Shown: piece by piece, positions 45,877 to 58,985 of the stretch
Numbering within the stretch: the first letter of the stretch is position 1
Layout: each line of letters begins with the position of its first letter
NCBI GenBank assembly: GCA_007922225.1
Contig: ML679960.1
Location: 2,308,032 to 2,372,031 of the forward strand
Length of the DNA stretch: 64,000 nt
From: Emydura subglobosa
Lineage: Eukaryota > Chordata > Testudines > Chelidae
Reading direction: 5' to 3'
Notes under the pieces: model-generated
What the model was told of the DNA's origin: nothing
The model's input: only the letters and a program-made list of their open reading frames with translations
Databases searched by the model: none
Translations under genes and position numbers: made by a program

Positions 45877-46140
45877 GGGGGGTGGGGGGAGTGCGGCAGG
45901 GCCCAGGCCAGCCCCCATGTAGGTTTGGGTGGGGAGGAAGCACCACCCAGCTCGGCCTGGCCTTGGTCCCCAGCTCTTGGTTCCACACCTGCTCCGGGCT
46001 GGCCCTGGCCATGCTGCGCCTGGTACCCCCCAGCCACCTCTTCTCACCCCACTCCTGGGCCCTGGCCACGGACCTGGTCCCCTCCTTGGCAGCAACAAAC
46101 TCCTGGGGGAGAGTGGAGCAAAAAAGTTTGGGGACCGCTA
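45747..46140. mobile_element. hAT-like MITE containing a GT microsatellite
   Basis: CAGTGGTCCCCAAAG at the left and AAGTTTGGGGACCGCTA at the right are inverted repeats. The interior holds a (GT)n array and GC-rich non-coding sequence. Possible target duplications (TTCTAAAG, TATTAAAG) are imperfect. Confidence 0.65.
45760..45873. repeat. (GT)n microsatellite with assembly gap
   Basis: A pure GT run is broken by 10 N at 45808-45817. The true repeat length is unknown. All open frames across it are artefacts. Confidence 0.95.
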
Positions 46141-47879
46141 TTAAAGGGTTTTTCTTTTCCTCCTTGCTGGGTGAAAGATCCACAGAAACAAGAGTAAGTG
46201 TCTGTGCAGGAGGAATAGTGAAACAAACTCGACATAGTCAAATGCTTACAGTAACAAAAGGGACTTTGCCCTCTAATCTTTTGGTTATTGTAATAATAGA
46301 TAGTGTTTTTAATTAGATATGTTGTGTGGATTTTTAAGCTGATATCTCTCTAATGTTTTCTCTACATAATGTAATAGAAATACCTAACATTTCCTACCTC
46401 TAAAGAAGCCAGGTAAACTGCTCAGGGTGGTAAACTGCTTGTTCAATCCAGACTTTCTGCAGTTAGTAGCAGAGTCCAGCACCAAGTGCTATGAAGAACT
46501 ATCCTCCTACTTAACCCCATTGCTCTCATTCAGGAATCCTGTCAGGTGTTATGGTCTATTCTGCCTCTGCAGTGCAACAAACAGCCTGCCTTCCTTCCAT
46601 TATTCAGCAGCCCATTTACACCACTGGAAGTACTAGACATGACACATGCTAATCATCTTCTATCAAATCTGTTAAGCTTTGTTAACACTTTGTTAACACT
46701 AACAGGAAAGTGTTTCTTGGGGCATTTAAAAAATCTGTACTAAATAATCTACCAGCATACTGAGGGAATCATTTTTTTTGTCTTTGGCCAATCAGTGATT
46801 CTCAACCACTTTAAGGAAGATAGGATGCATTCTCCTGCTCATGCATTGGGATTTGTAAAAAATGTCCCATGCATCAAGATGAAATACTACTCGGTGTATG
46901 TGTACATCAGTATGCAAATATGAGAGCTGGAGAACTTGAAACACTAAATGGACCTGAAATGTTCAGTTTGTAGGCTTTCCTTACCATCTGCTGTTTGGCA
47001 CTGATGGTCTCTTGTAGTAGGAGTTCATTAAATATCTCCCTTCTTCCCACAGCAAGATGTTAATTAAACCAAACACAAACACCATCCATATGGATCTAAA
47101 TGGGGAAATAACCATTATAAAGCTAGATGTGTAAAGCATAAAAGGATAATGTCACTGGATTAGACCACAATGTGAACCTATTTTTTCCTTAACTGTTTGC
47201 AAAGTCTCTATAAAGTTCTCTATGTAGTTAAAAATAGCAGTGTTAGTGGGGTTATTGCTAAACAAGCAGAAAATGAGAAATGATTTTAAAACCCCCAACT
47301 AAAAACAGCCACTGTGGTGAGTGGAGGCCCATAAACAGTACATGCTCTACTGTGTTGGTTTTGCAGTGTCAGTTAACCACTATTCCCAGAGCATTGCTGG
47401 CATTATGAAGCTGTTGTACCATCAACAATGGCTAGCTGTAATAGGATGCTATGTAAGTTGAAGTCCATTTTTTTAATGGTGCACTTCATCTTCGTTTAAA
47501 TCATAGGAAAATGTTTTTGTTTTTTTTACGAACAAACTTGTCCGGTAGCTCTGTCTACTGTAGAAATATTGATGATGATAATCTCTTAAGTATGTATGCT
47601 TGCAGGTAAAGAGCCTACTTCCACTAGTATTATAAGGATGTACTGCTTCATGATTAGTCCCTGCATAGCCAGGTTAATGATTCAGATGTGTTGAATGCAA
47701 GTTGTGGGCAGACAGCAGAAAAACAGAACTTCTTTGGGGAGGAAACTACCTGAAAGACTCCTCAAACTACTACCACTAATGAGAACAGTAGTTGAAAGAA
47801 ATTAAAATACAATTTCTAGTCTTAAAACTCAAAATGAATTGTGTTTAATCCCCCCTACCCCCAATATCATGGTGTTTGT

Positions 47880-48115
47880 TCTCTCCTCTTCCCCATCCCA
47901 AGACTACACTGCAGAGTACCAGGGGTGGGATTACTTGTGTAGACAGTTGGTCACTGGCATTGTAACCATCACATTGTGCATTCCTGCTTTGAGGATGACA
48001 CAGTGGACAAAGGGCTAATGGGTGCCTAGATTTGCATGCTACTGCTAGAAGTGGCAGAGCTGAACCACTGGAAAAATCTTTGCCAAAATAGCCTAGTGTA
48101 GATAAAGCTAAAGTG
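47880..48115. repeat. Possible MITE
   Basis: ACTACACTGCAGAG at the left and TAGTGTAGATAAAG at the right are roughly inverted, as in the turtle MITEs with TCTACACT-type ends. Confidence 0.35.
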
Positions 48116-48504
48116 ACTTTGGAACTGCTGATGTTCTCCATGGCATCTGCAATCTGCACCAGGACTTTGGAAAAGGTGTAAAATTCCACAGGCACTTGAA
48201 GTGAGTGGTGTGTGTCAATGAATCAGTGCTGCTTGCAAAAGATTGGCTAGTGGTGGAAGAATGCACTGATGCAGCTTGCCTAGGTTCAGTCATCCTGGTG
48301 TAAACTGCAGCAGTTCTCCATTGTAGGTGCAGCTATTCTCATTGCAGGGATAATTGTTTGTGGTGTACTAGAGCCAGAGGGAAGTGCTGTCCCTTACAGT
48401 CCTGGGAACCAATTTTAGTATGCTATTTCCATACTCTCCTTCAGAATTGGCCTTCAAGGAGTTGCTGAAAGTGTGAATAAAACTTGGTTTCGGTGGTTTC
48501 TAAC

Positions 48505-48705
48505 TATATGGATATGTTTATATTGCAGTTCCCCTCCCCACATCAGAGAGTCTCAGATCCTGAGTCAACTGATTAGGGCTTGTACTATGGGGTTAAAAAT
48601 AGCAGAGTAGACATGCCAACCCCATAGCCTGAGCCCAAATCAGTTGACCTGGGCTCGGAGATGCCCTGCCATGGTTTGGCTTTTGCAGTGTAGACTATGA
48701 GCTCT
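48505..48705. repeat. Palindromic MITE
   Basis: The segment contains CTGAGTCAACTGATTAGGGC and the inverted CCCAAATCAGTTGACCTGGG, plus GTAGACTATGAGC at the end. It is a fold-back element with AGCAGAGTAGAC in the centre. Confidence 0.6.
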
Positions 48706-48734
48706 TCAAACACATTCTGAGATCTTAGAGTCAA

Positions 48735-49720
48735 GCTCTGATGCTTTCTTGGGGCACCCAGGCCTGGGGGGGGGGGGTCACCTTGTTACCTAGTAAGAGA
48801 GACTTGCTAAACTGGGTGTCAGCTCCCTGTCACAGCAGTCTGTTAGCCACCCAAACAATCTGCTCTACTCTTTTACTTTGCCAGGTTAACTTTAGGTGCA
48901 ACCCAGCTCCCAAGCCCACTTGAAAAGTGGTCCCGTCACTGGATGGTTTTACAAAAATTACCAAATTTTTCAGTCTCCAAAGAGACATTGTACATATCAG
49001 CCTATTTGGTTCAGCTGAGGCTTCACACTTTATAGATATCACAAAGATGAGTTTATAATAAAACCAAGAATAAATTTATTAATAAAGAACAGAGATTCAA
49101 GTGATACTGAATAAGGATAGTGAAAACAGCATTGATTACAAACATAACAGTATAGCATACCTCTAAGAGAATAAACTTAACTTTAGCAGACTACAATTCT
49201 TTGTCTCAAACAGTTTCTCACCCTCAGAATCATTTTGCAAAGCTTGCTGACTTTTCTGTTAAATCAGGATCTTGACTTCTTTTTTTTTTTTTTTTTTAAA
49301 TGAATCACCTTCCTCCATCAAGGGTGTTCAGCAGTGAAACAGATAACAAATGTCCTCTCCAAATTTATTGTCCTAGTTTCCAGAATCAGGATGACACCCT
49401 GAAGCTCATACTCCCCTCCCCCTCTTGGTTTCACATCCCTTCGTGAAGGGTCAGCGTATTTTTCCAGTTGACTTAATATGCAAATAGAACTTCCTTTGTG
49501 TTGGTTCCACAATGCTTAATCTACATTAGAGTCTATAACTACCCTCCCTCCTGTCTGGAAGAAAATCTGTCTCTTTTTGTTTGGTTAGACTTGTAAGCAT
49601 AATATCAGTAAGTACCCATAATTCCTCATTGGGCGTTAATATATACATTTCACAATGATATTAATGCCCATTGTGTCATTGGCTTTCATTTGATCTCACA
49701 CATCCTTTAAAGATAAATAA
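48735..49720 (-). mobile_element. LTR-like retroelement sequence, degenerate
   Basis: The block contains AGAATAAATTTATTAATAAA (49069-49088), compatible with an antisense LTR polyadenylation region, and a T-run at 49280-49298. The text CACCTTGTTACCTAGTAAGA is one I associate with turtle LTRs. Ends not defined. Confidence 0.4.
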
Positions 49721-50029
49721 AATGACAGCAATATGTTTGGTGTAATGAGTTTGTCAGGCCTGATAGGAATTGCTGATACAAAGTAGTGAACCACCTCTGT
49801 GGTGGTCTCTGTGTGTTGCACCTCTGCCCTATCGTTGACACAATAGAATTAGCCCCTGGCTACTCTGCAGGCATCAGTTCAAAGTCTCTGAACCTGTAGA
49901 CTTAAGGGGTACATATCTCCCTCCTTAACATCCATCCTTCCCCTGCGGTTGCTTCACACCTGTCTGGGTCATCCAGAACAGCAAAGAGTTCTGTCACTCC
50001 TGAAGGTGTGAAACTAGACTCTTTACCAT

Positions 50030-50335
50030 CCAGAGTCTTCCTTGCTCCCATTTGAGTTCTGGGCCTCAGCTATTTCTTAGTTGTACCAGTGACTCACTGC
50101 TCCTAGTGGATCTTGGGCTCCGGCACCGTTTAGCTGTGCCTCAGTTTTTCTGCTTTTAGGGGAGTTCTGGCCTACATCATCTCTTACCTATACGGAGTCT
50201 TACCACTCCCAACAGTCTTCCTGCTCTCAGCGGAGTACTGGCTGACAGCATTTTCTCTCTTTACCAGTGTCCCACTGCTCCCAGCAGATTCGAGGCCGAC
50301 ACCACCACTTAGCTGTGTCACTGACACACTCAGCA
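50030..50335 (+). repeat. Imperfect tandem duplication, about 178-bp unit
   Basis: CTTCCTTGCTCCCATTTGAG at 50038 corresponds to CTTCCTGCTCTCAGCGGAG at 50217. ACCAGTGACTCACTGCTCC near 50086 corresponds to ACCAGTGTCCCACTGCTCC near 50262. The two units are diverged but collinear. Confidence 0.6.
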
Positions 50336-51759
50336 CTGACTCAGCTTCCCTGGTGAGGTTTCCCCCCCCTAGACACTGAGTCTGATTATGGTGAGAAAAT
50401 ACCTGAGCCTGTGGGCTCAATCTTGTTGCATATTTACAGAAAATGACACATTGAGGAAAAACCATTTCTGACATTCCCACAGTCAGAATCCTGGGCTGTT
50501 TTTGGTGTCCATAATGATTCTGACTACAGTCATCATAGCCCTGTCTGTTTGCCTGCTAGCCTCTAATTGGGCAAACACCCTTATGTTCTTCCTTCTGGGT
50601 CCCATGGGCAGGACTTGACTCTCTTCTCCTGTTCACACTGATTGTGTTCTGTCATGGTCAGCAAGCTTCTGTTGCTTTAGCTCTGCCTCCTCACTCTGAC
50701 ACCAGGCCTCTAGCTCCATGTGTTTCTCTTCACCGATCGGCCTTTCCCACTCCAGCCTCCACAGCTCTGGATCTCAAGCTATCACCACTACCTCTGCTAG
50801 ATCGTCTAGAGAATGGTCTGCTTAGTCTCTTGCATGACCTGTAGGAGAAAAAGGGACCCCTTCTGGCCATTAGTTGGGAGTAGGTGCCCCATCTTGCCTC
50901 ATAGCACATGAATGCAGCATGGCCACCAGCTCCAGTTTCTTCTGATCAGCAGTTGATAGATCCTTGCTATGCACACAGGTCTTCTGACTGCTTCTTGACG
51001 ACTTTTTAGCATACGTTTCTTTGCTCAATCTGCCTCTTCTGCTGCTTTATTCTTCTTTATACTTTCTTTTGTCTCAGCTCCTTTACCCGAAATAAACAGG
51101 AAAAAATAAAAAATACCCTTGTATTTTGCTCCCTCATTTTTGAATTTTATAGTCTGTGCTTAGCAAGTGTTTGGAGTTTGAACCTCAGCTTGCTGGTGTA
51201 GTCATGCAACTCCTGAGACAACTGTGTCGCTGTGACATTTTATCAAGGCATCCAAAACTGTAAATTGCAGTGTAACCCCTCTGTCTCAGTGTGAGAGAGA
51301 GAAATGCTGGTGCTAAACGCAGCAGGCCGTGCTTTGCTCCTTACTCTCACCTGTGTAGAACTGGATGGCAAATGGAATGACAATCATTCTGTTCAAAGTA
51401 CAAGAAGGATTAGAATCCAACTCCCTTTTTTGCTGTGTTGGCATTGCAGTAGAAATAGTACTAGAAATCAGTAAAACAATTATTTTAAATCAAGTATAAT
51501 CCTGAATAGACACATGTGGCAGATATGCTGGATGAGGTGCCTTTACATGTTAAATTCTGAAAAGTGACTAGTGCTTTAAACAGGGCAGATAAAAACCTAA
51601 TAACATGTTTAAATACAAAATCTATTTTTCTTTTTAAAAGATAAACCTGTCAAATTTAATTTGAAATGATGACAACTTGTTTTAAGGCTTATACTTAGTA
51701 TAATCATTTAAATAAATATGCCTTGGATGTTGAGGAGGGGGAAAGTATTCAATTTCTGT

Positions 51760-53637
51760 TCGGCAGAAAATCTTTTGCCTTATTTTTGGTGTAAGATTAG
51801 CAAGCAGCAGCAGAGAATATTTTCTTCATTTGGACTAGTTCATTCAGAGTTGAGAAGTTGATAGCTTATTTTCTTCTTTCCTACTTTTTCCAACTCCTAA
51901 TCAATCTATGAATAAAAAACAGGTGGGGGAGGATGAGAGCTACTAATTGTAAAAATGTTAAGGACATGGGGCTAGGTTTTCAAAGATATTTAGGTGCCTA
52001 AAGACCGACACAGCCATTTTTGAAAATGCTACTAGGTGCCAATCTGTATGTTTAGAATATCTTTGAAGATCTGGCATATGGTGACCAGAAAGAATCCGTT
52101 CAATTCCCACACTGCAGAAATAGTTCCATTTGTTTTATAAAATCAGTTCTAAATGCAAAACACATTTGATGCTTTTCTTAATGTAGCCAGCACACGTAAA
52201 GTAGTTTTATTCAAGTTTTTGTGCATTTAATTGAATTCCAAATTTCCATCCAAATACAGCTTGACACAATTATCAAGTAAAAAAAGTAATCATTTAATAA
52301 ATAGAAAATGTTGTATGATGCATTGTGACACCTTCCAAGGCAGTGAGGCACCTCATCCATCACTCGCTACCTGCTCTTAGAGAGCGAGGAGCATTGTCTG
52401 TACTTGCTGTGGATCAGCAGCACCTGGCAAAACAACTGCTACCTTCCAGGCCTCCTCAGGACTCTCTCTGTCTGTACAGGTAGTAATAGGCACACACCAT
52501 CCCTGAGTGCTCGGGGCGATCTCTGCAGTGTCCAATCCTTTACCTACTGGACATGACCCTACTCCAACCTATCTCAGAGTGAAGCTGGATTGCACGCTAA
52601 TCTTCCAAGACCATCTGAAGAAGGTAGCTGCCAAGATGAAGACAAGGGTCATCCTGGTCTAGAAACTGGTAAGCCCAAGCTGGGGGCATCAGCATCAGTG
52701 TTACGGAAATCAGCGATGGCCCTTGTGTGCTCCGTAGCTGAGTACTGTGCACTGCTATGGACCGGAAGTATCCTACACGAAGTGTTGATGTCCAGCTGAA
52801 TACTGCAATCACTGGAACCCTCAAGTAACCCCCACAACGCCTTGGCTGCCGGTGCTGTTACACATTGCGCCCCCATCTATTCACCATGATGCCACAACCC
52901 TTTGAGAATTCCAGAGGATTGTGGAAAACAAACATCTTGCCATCCCACCAGGACCTTAACAGCATCCTCACCACTGCTTGAAGTCATGTAAGCCCTTTTG
53001 GACCCACGTGTTTAACTTTCAGCAATGCAACTTCAACCCCAATGAAGCTTGGAAAGCAGAATGGAGTTTATAAGAAGTTACAAATAAACACCTTGTAAAA
53101 GACCCGACACAAAAGATCCATGGCTTCAATCTCCCTAAACCGAATTCGTACAAGCCATGGCAGATGTGGATACTTGCTGAACAAATAGAAAATTAAAGAC
53201 TCTCCAGTACGTGACTGTGGTCAATAGAAGAGACCATGGAACGTTTGACAATTCAATGACTGATTCACAAATACAAAGGAGTCACCACAGCAATACACTC
53301 TGCTACTCCAGATGCAATTATCTGGCTTAACCATTTGAATGTAAAATAATAGTTATTGCTCTACATTTACATCAGCCATATGAAGACGACTACTTAAATA
53401 TATACAGATAGCGTATCCTCCTCCTTAGCAAAAAAAAAAAAAGATATTGAATGTTGGTAGTTGGATGCAAATCAAAATGTTGTAATCGTTACACCAGGCA
53501 ATGAGAATGAATCATTAGATTTATCTAAAGAGAGTACAATTGCAGAATGAGATTAAAATCCAAGTGCCTTAAATCATTATTTAAATCAGCAAGCAGGAAA
53601 CCTTGCTTTAATCTCTGATTTTAATCAATCCGCCCTG
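51760..53637 (+). mobile_element. Second copy of the 5456-7163 hAT family, disrupted
   Basis: The reading GRENIFFIWTSSFRVEKLIA region (51800-51860: AGAGAATATTTTCTTCATTT) matches the transposase C-terminus of the copy at 6420-6460. CAGCTTGACACAA at 52257 matches 6841-6853. The right end TTTTAATCAATCCGCCCTG closes the element at 53637. The 5' half is missing. A palindromic element (51970-52080) and a LINE fragment (52330-53430) interrupt it. Confidence 0.75.
52330..53430 (+). mobile_element. LINE ORF2 C-terminal fragment inside the second hAT copy
   Basis: Readings in several frames include KLDCTLIFQDHLKKVAAKMK (from 52580), SVAEYCALLW (near 52735), a GFNLPKP stretch near 53130 and AIIWLNHL near 53315. 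They follow the order of a LINE ORF2 C-terminus. An A-run at 53430-53441 may be its tail. It interrupts the hAT copy. Confidence 0.65.
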
Positions 53638-54819
53638 GCTTTAAGTAATTATGTAATAATACAGTGAAGTCCTTAGATACACTGTATCTTGTAAAAGGAA
53701 TTAAGTAGTTAATACCTTGCAGTATTTTATTTTCTAAGACACAGAGGTTGGCAGCACAATGGCATGACTTGAATACTCAATTGCCAGTGCTTGAAAAAGT
53801 TATCTGATGCCTATTAGCAGAAGGCCTGAATCTGATAGCCAAAGATAGATATGAAAGATGAGGGGAGCCAACCTGAAGTGTGGGGCTCAATAACATGGGA
53901 ACAACGCCAGAATCCCTGCCACCTTAGATTCTGGGAAGGGGGAGTTGCTTGAGGCTCCATCTCTCAGCGTCTAGCTAGTAGGTGTTTGAAACTCAGTCCT
54001 TCTCTAGTTGCTGGAAGAAAGCAGCTTTTTGTCTCTGCCTTTTGCATGGCTGCTGAGAGGATGGAGGGTTTCTGTTATTGAATCCACCCATCAGAACTGT
54101 TAGTTGCAAGGGAGACGGTGGGTCTCTGCTAGAGTATTCTTCTTTTCTTCTCTTCTCTTGTGAAGGGATAGGTCTTCACTACTCTTTCCTCCCGTGGCTC
54201 TTGTTTACTGGGATGTCTTTCTGTGATGCTACTGTGTTGCTTTCCCAAGCAGCAGTAGCTTGAAACCGATGTGATTCTTCATAGTGTCACAGCTGTCAGT
54301 AGGGTTCTGAATAGCAGCAGTGAAACTGATCAGTCTTATTTAATTTCACTCTGCTGCTACTTGGCAAATTTAAGGAAAAAGGGTCACTGGAGCCATCTGT
54401 GAGCCCAGGAAACACATTGCCATGGCTTACATTTGAATAATTATCATCTTAGTGCTGAGGACCAATAAACTTTTTTTAATGAAGGATTAGATTCTGTTGA
54501 AATGGCTGTCTTAAGACTTCATGTGTGCAAGGAAAAGCTTCCCATTTACCACTGCTGAGTAGTTTTTGCATGGTGGTATGGTGTGTTCCCCAGGCCCTAC
54601 TTTACGAACAGGTGTATGTGCAAACTAGTGCTGAAAAAACAATAAGTTCTAATTACAGTTGGTTGGGTGGGAAAACAGCCCGCCCTTTTTTTCTGTCAAT
54701 ATCAAACTTTTTGGAAAATCTCTATTTTTAATTTTCACCGTTTTGTTGTTTTGGTGCAAGTGTGAGCACTGTCTGTGAAAAGTGGTATGTCACCATGTCA
54801 CTGTTCTTTTCTCTCTCTA

Positions 54820-55022
54820 GAACGGGTTCTCGAACTGGGGGTTGTGACCCTTCAGGGGATCCTGAGGTTATTTGGGGGGAGGGGGGGAATTGTGAGCTGT
54901 GAGCTCCTGTGCATGCCAGTAAGGATGGCATGGAATTGGGGGGGGGGGGGGGCGAGGAGGAGGGGTGTTCATTACTTTTGCGGTGTGTTGTCACAGCCTG
55001 AAATATTTTCAAACAGGGTCCC
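54820..55022. mobile_element. hAT-like MITE fragment
   Basis: ACGGGTTCTCGAACTGGGGG and TTGTGACCCTTCAGGGG match the ends of a widespread hAT family (CAGGGGTTCTCAAACTGGGG type). A G-run near 54939 suggests replication slippage. Confidence 0.6.
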
Positions 55023-55679
55023 AGCAAAAAACCCAAAACAAACTATCTTGCAAGAAGTATTACTTGTATGGAATCAGTTTTCCAAATTCTGACAGGCATG
55101 ATTAGTGTCTTAAGTTTCTTTTCCCTTCTGGGGAAGGTTGCTGTGGACTAATTCTAGCTTAATTTAAAAATATTCTTGGATTAGTTTGAATTGGTTCCTA
55201 AAATGGTCCCAGTTTCCCAGCAGTGCTGAGGGGATCTAAAAGTTGCTTGGCAAAACTATAAAATACTTAACAAAATAGGAAACAACTTGTATGTATGTTT
55301 GTGTGTGTTTGTGTGTTTTAATTGCATTAGGGCAATGTTAAGTAGGAGGAGTCAAAAATAGAAAAGGGATGGAGCAGGGCCATTGAATACCAATGAGCAA
55401 GAACTATTATTTGTGCTGTACACAAACAAGGAAAAGTACTTCTCATATTGAAGAAATGTAGTTAGGCTCTTTGAGTCAAGCAACCATTTTGGAGATTGTT
55501 TTATCATCTCTGACAAGTGAGGCTAATGTATGTTTATGCAATTAAAAATCAAAGCAGATACTGAAGTGTGATCTTTTGTCAGGAGTAATATTACCTAATG
55601 TTTTTTTTTTTTTTTTAACACCTGTACTTTTTCTGGTCTCCGTCGTATTCACTTCAGTAGGAGTAGTAGTGAGAGTAGG

Positions 55680-57465
55680 TTCTTCTTCGAGTGCTTGCTC
55701 ATGTCCATTCTGAATGTAGGTGTGTGTGTGCGCCACATGCACCGGTGGCAGAAGTTTTTCCCCTGGTGGTACCCGTGGGGCCGGCTCTAGTGCCCTCTGC
55801 AGCTGTGCGCGTATGCGCTCGCATATATGGTGTTGCCAGCCCCCGCCCTCTCAGTTCCTTCTTACCACCCGTGACAGTGCTGGAATGATTCTCTTGCTTT
55901 TGCAAGTCTCTGTGTTCCTAGTGGTTTTTCTGTCTACTTAGTACCAGTGTATATAGTTTCAAAGTTCTAGAAAGTTGTTATTAGTTACTTAAGTTCGAAG
56001 CTTAGGAGGCTCCCAGGGTCAGGGCCTGCCCCTGTCCCCGGGATTCAAGCCCTGTGCTTCTTTTAAGAAGCCTATGCCATTGAGCGATCCACATCAGAGT
56101 TGTCTGAGGTGCTTGGGGAAAGCCCACCTCTCTGCGAAGTGCAAGATTTGTAAGATCTTTCACCTGAGAATCAAGAAAGACCGAGACATAAGACTCAAGA
56201 CCCTTCTAATGAAGCGGTGCTCAGACCAGCGTTGGAACCCAGGTTGGACTCAGGACCGAGTACCACGGGCTTGTTGAAAAGTGCTCTGCCGGCATCGGAG
56301 CTCCCCCAGCACCGTTTTGTCATCCCCAGTACCGAAGAAGCGCCAGAAGAAGGTGCACTCAGAGAGAGAGTGTTTGCTAGTGCCGAAGCTGGCCAAGAAA
56401 GCTAAGAAGTCGGAGTTAGCCCAGAAAGGGTCTCTGCCCGGACAAGCGTTGAGTCTGGCTACTGCGCCACCGCCGACTCCGGGGAATGGCAGTGGGCTGC
56501 GCCACCTGTTGGTTCCGTCCACACCTGAGACGTTTTAGGCGATGAGTAGCCTGTTGGCCTTGCCGGTGCTGTCTATGCTGCGAGAGGGTAGGGCAGTACA
56601 CTGAGGAGCGGATGCCCCAACCGAGAATTCACAGAGGGGGATGCCAACGTTGACGCAACGGCCCCGGCCCTCGTCTGTGGGCCACCCTTCGCTGACCTCC
56701 AGGCGCTCGTCAGGCTTTTGGCACCGATCATCCGGCCACGCCAGGAGAGATCAAGGTTGAGCCACAGGTCGCCAAGTGATAGGCACTGGTCCCTGGGACA
56801 TTGGCACCGATCCGCTGAGCATCGACACTTTTCGGGGTCCCGAAGTTCTCCAAGCCCAGGGCATCGGGTATCACCGACAGCAAGGCACTGGAGCTGTGGC
56901 ACCGCACGAGTCCTTATAGGAAACCCAACGAGAAGACGATATCGCAGCATCAACAATGATCCGGCTCCAATCACCGCTCCCCAGCACTGGATCTTCGACG
57001 CTGGGAGTCAGACAAGCAAACAGGGTCGGTGCCCCAGTGGTCACTGGAGTGTTCTTCCTCGAGCTCGGGAGACAAAGTGGTACTTCCCCTGAGGGGATGA
57101 GCTATGAAGCCACCCGGGTCTGCCCCTATGCCGCCATAGATGGGGGCATGGTCTCAAGGACAATGGTCTGGGCCCTGGTAGTACTGGAACCCCTGGGGGT
57201 TCCTCCACCCCGCGGCGCTGTATCCACTCTGCTCCACCAGAACTTCAGTGCCATGCTCCTCAAAGGACATCACTACTTCACCGACTGTAGGCAGTGACTC
57301 AGACCATGAGGAGTCATTGTCAGGCAGCTCATCGGTGGCCACCCCATCTCGGGTGCAATATCGGTGTTCCTCCCACCGATTCAGGGCAGATTGGTTCTCT
57401 CCTGCAATGACTTCTAGATTTCTCAAAGGGCTGGAAAGACTCTTCCCTCAGATTAGGGAATCTTC
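55680..57465 (+). mobile_element. DIRS-like retrotransposon, 5' portion
   Basis: The left end TCGAGTGCTTGCTCATGTCC is the kind of terminal repeat I recall for DIRS-like elements in turtles. A gag-like region follows (56074 on). The element ends abruptly around 57455-57475, where sequence changes to the retrovirus-like family. No RT or tyrosine recombinase is present. Clade assignment is from recalled similarity. Confidence 0.6.
56074..57455 (+). pseudogene. DIRS-like gag-type ORF remnant
   Basis: The first piece reads MPLSDPHQSCLRCLGKAHL then CKICKIFHLRIKKDRDIRL, a Cys/His cluster (C-X2-C...H...C-X2-C) followed by a basic stretch. Later pieces are Ser/Arg/His rich (56718-57092) and end with TSRFLKGLERLFPQIRE near 57413-57463. 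The frame changes at least twice, so no protein is made. Confidence 0.55.
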
Positions 57466-57469
57466 CCAC

Positions 57470-58148
57470 AGATTCATGCTGTGTTTTCCAGTACTGTGTT
57501 TGCAGCTCACTTTGCTCTTTAGCAAGTTTTTCTACTTGCATGCCATAAGGAGCCCATGCAGGCGCTTTTTCTTACGGTCTGACCTTGGCTTTGTTTACAC
57601 ACACTCACTCACTCACTCACTCACTCCCTCTTCCTCTCCCTAAATGCTCCAGCTGACCATGGGATTTTCTCCTGGTCATCTATAAAAGCTTCTGTATCTG
57701 AGATTGGTTCTAATCTAAGGGGTGGGTGGGTGTTGGTCTCTTCTCAGTCACCTGCTTCGCTCATTCCTTCAGAAGACATAAAAATCCTCCTCCCGAAGTC
57801 CAATTACACTGCTTCGTGGTAAGTTGAGGAAAAACGTCTGGCAGAGGGAGAGGCAGTGGGAAAACTCTCCCCAAACAATGGGAACCATCACCTCTTAACA
57901 TAAAATGTATAAACTCATGTCCTGGTTCATTTTTTTCTATGTGCAGCTGTGAACTGACAAGCTGTGTGCTGTATTATGTCAAACTCACATTAGTTATTAT
58001 CTGCTGCAGTGTGCAGAAACTGAGGCATCAAAAGGTTACTCAGCAATCTATTAGTCTCTGCCAAATGTAAAAAGCAGTTAGGCCTCAGAGAGTGGTCAAA
58101 TAATCTTATCAGTGGTCAAACAACTCAAGCCAAGCTAGGCCTCCAACA
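57470..58148 (-). mobile_element. Deleted copy of the 25445-34854 retrovirus-like family
   Basis: 57470-57835 matches the gag-side interior at about 33640-34000 (shared CCATAAGGAG, AAGCTTC, CTGAGATTGGTTCTAATC-like text). 57836-58148 matches the distal part of the LTR, ending GCTAGGCCTCCAACA exactly as the full LTRs do. The other half of the LTR and the primer-site region are missing; the join follows CTTCGTGG. It is therefore an internally deleted fragment. Confidence 0.8.
57597..57627. repeat. (ACTC)n microsatellite
   Basis: ACTC units repeat inside the deleted retrovirus-like copy. They are absent from the other copy, so they arose after insertion. Confidence 0.85.
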
Positions 58149-58985
58149 ATTGTCAAGACTTGTACTCATGTTTTAGAGCAGTGTCCCCTAATGTTTGAGT
58201 CTATTCTAATGGGACTCTGTTACTGATTGAGACTTCTTGATGCTACTCGAATACAAGTAATTACTTACAGTTTTTAAATATTGTAATCTGGTAATTGGGA
58301 CACTAGATGTGCTTTAAAGGGACATTAACTTAATCACATTGTTTGGATTTTTTTTACTGACATTTTCATTTATTTTATGCATCTGACAACCCCTTCAGAT
58401 ATTTGCAATGTGAGTGTAGGCAGAGTATAGCAACTACATACAATAGGGTTTTGTTTTGTTTTATATATACTGATGTCTACATTTTCACAACTGTACACTC
58501 AAGTGTTATTTCAGTTGACAAAAATTATCAGGGAACTCAGGCACACAGCTGCTCCAGCTCTCCTGACAATTTGTGTTGTTTGCAGTTGTATGTGTGAATA
58601 CAGAAAGAAAATTGAACATCTTCCTAATTAGGATTCAAGAAAAAAGACAATTACTGGAATATCTATAATATAATGCAATAGATTAGATCTGTAACTGTGG
58701 TGAATCTTGTCCATATGCATTGGGTTTAATTGATTGCAAAAGTCCCTGTAGCTCCTACTCATTTGTATTATATTGGCCTGGCAGCTGGAACTCATCAAAT
58801 CATTTTTCTTCTGATTCACATGAAAGAATAGAATCATTCTTGCACTCTCATGACCGTATTCAGTTTGCACTGCTTGTGAGAATTAAATGTAGCAAAAACT
58901 TTAATCACTAAGGAAAGCTGATGTTACTCTGATGCTTGCCCCACAGGTAGCAAAAGTTTCAGAACTAAGGTGCAATTTTTACATA

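Noticed and set aside
45640..46316. Cys-Val or His-Thr repeat proteins on both strands
   Set aside because: These are translations of a (GT)n microsatellite containing an N gap.
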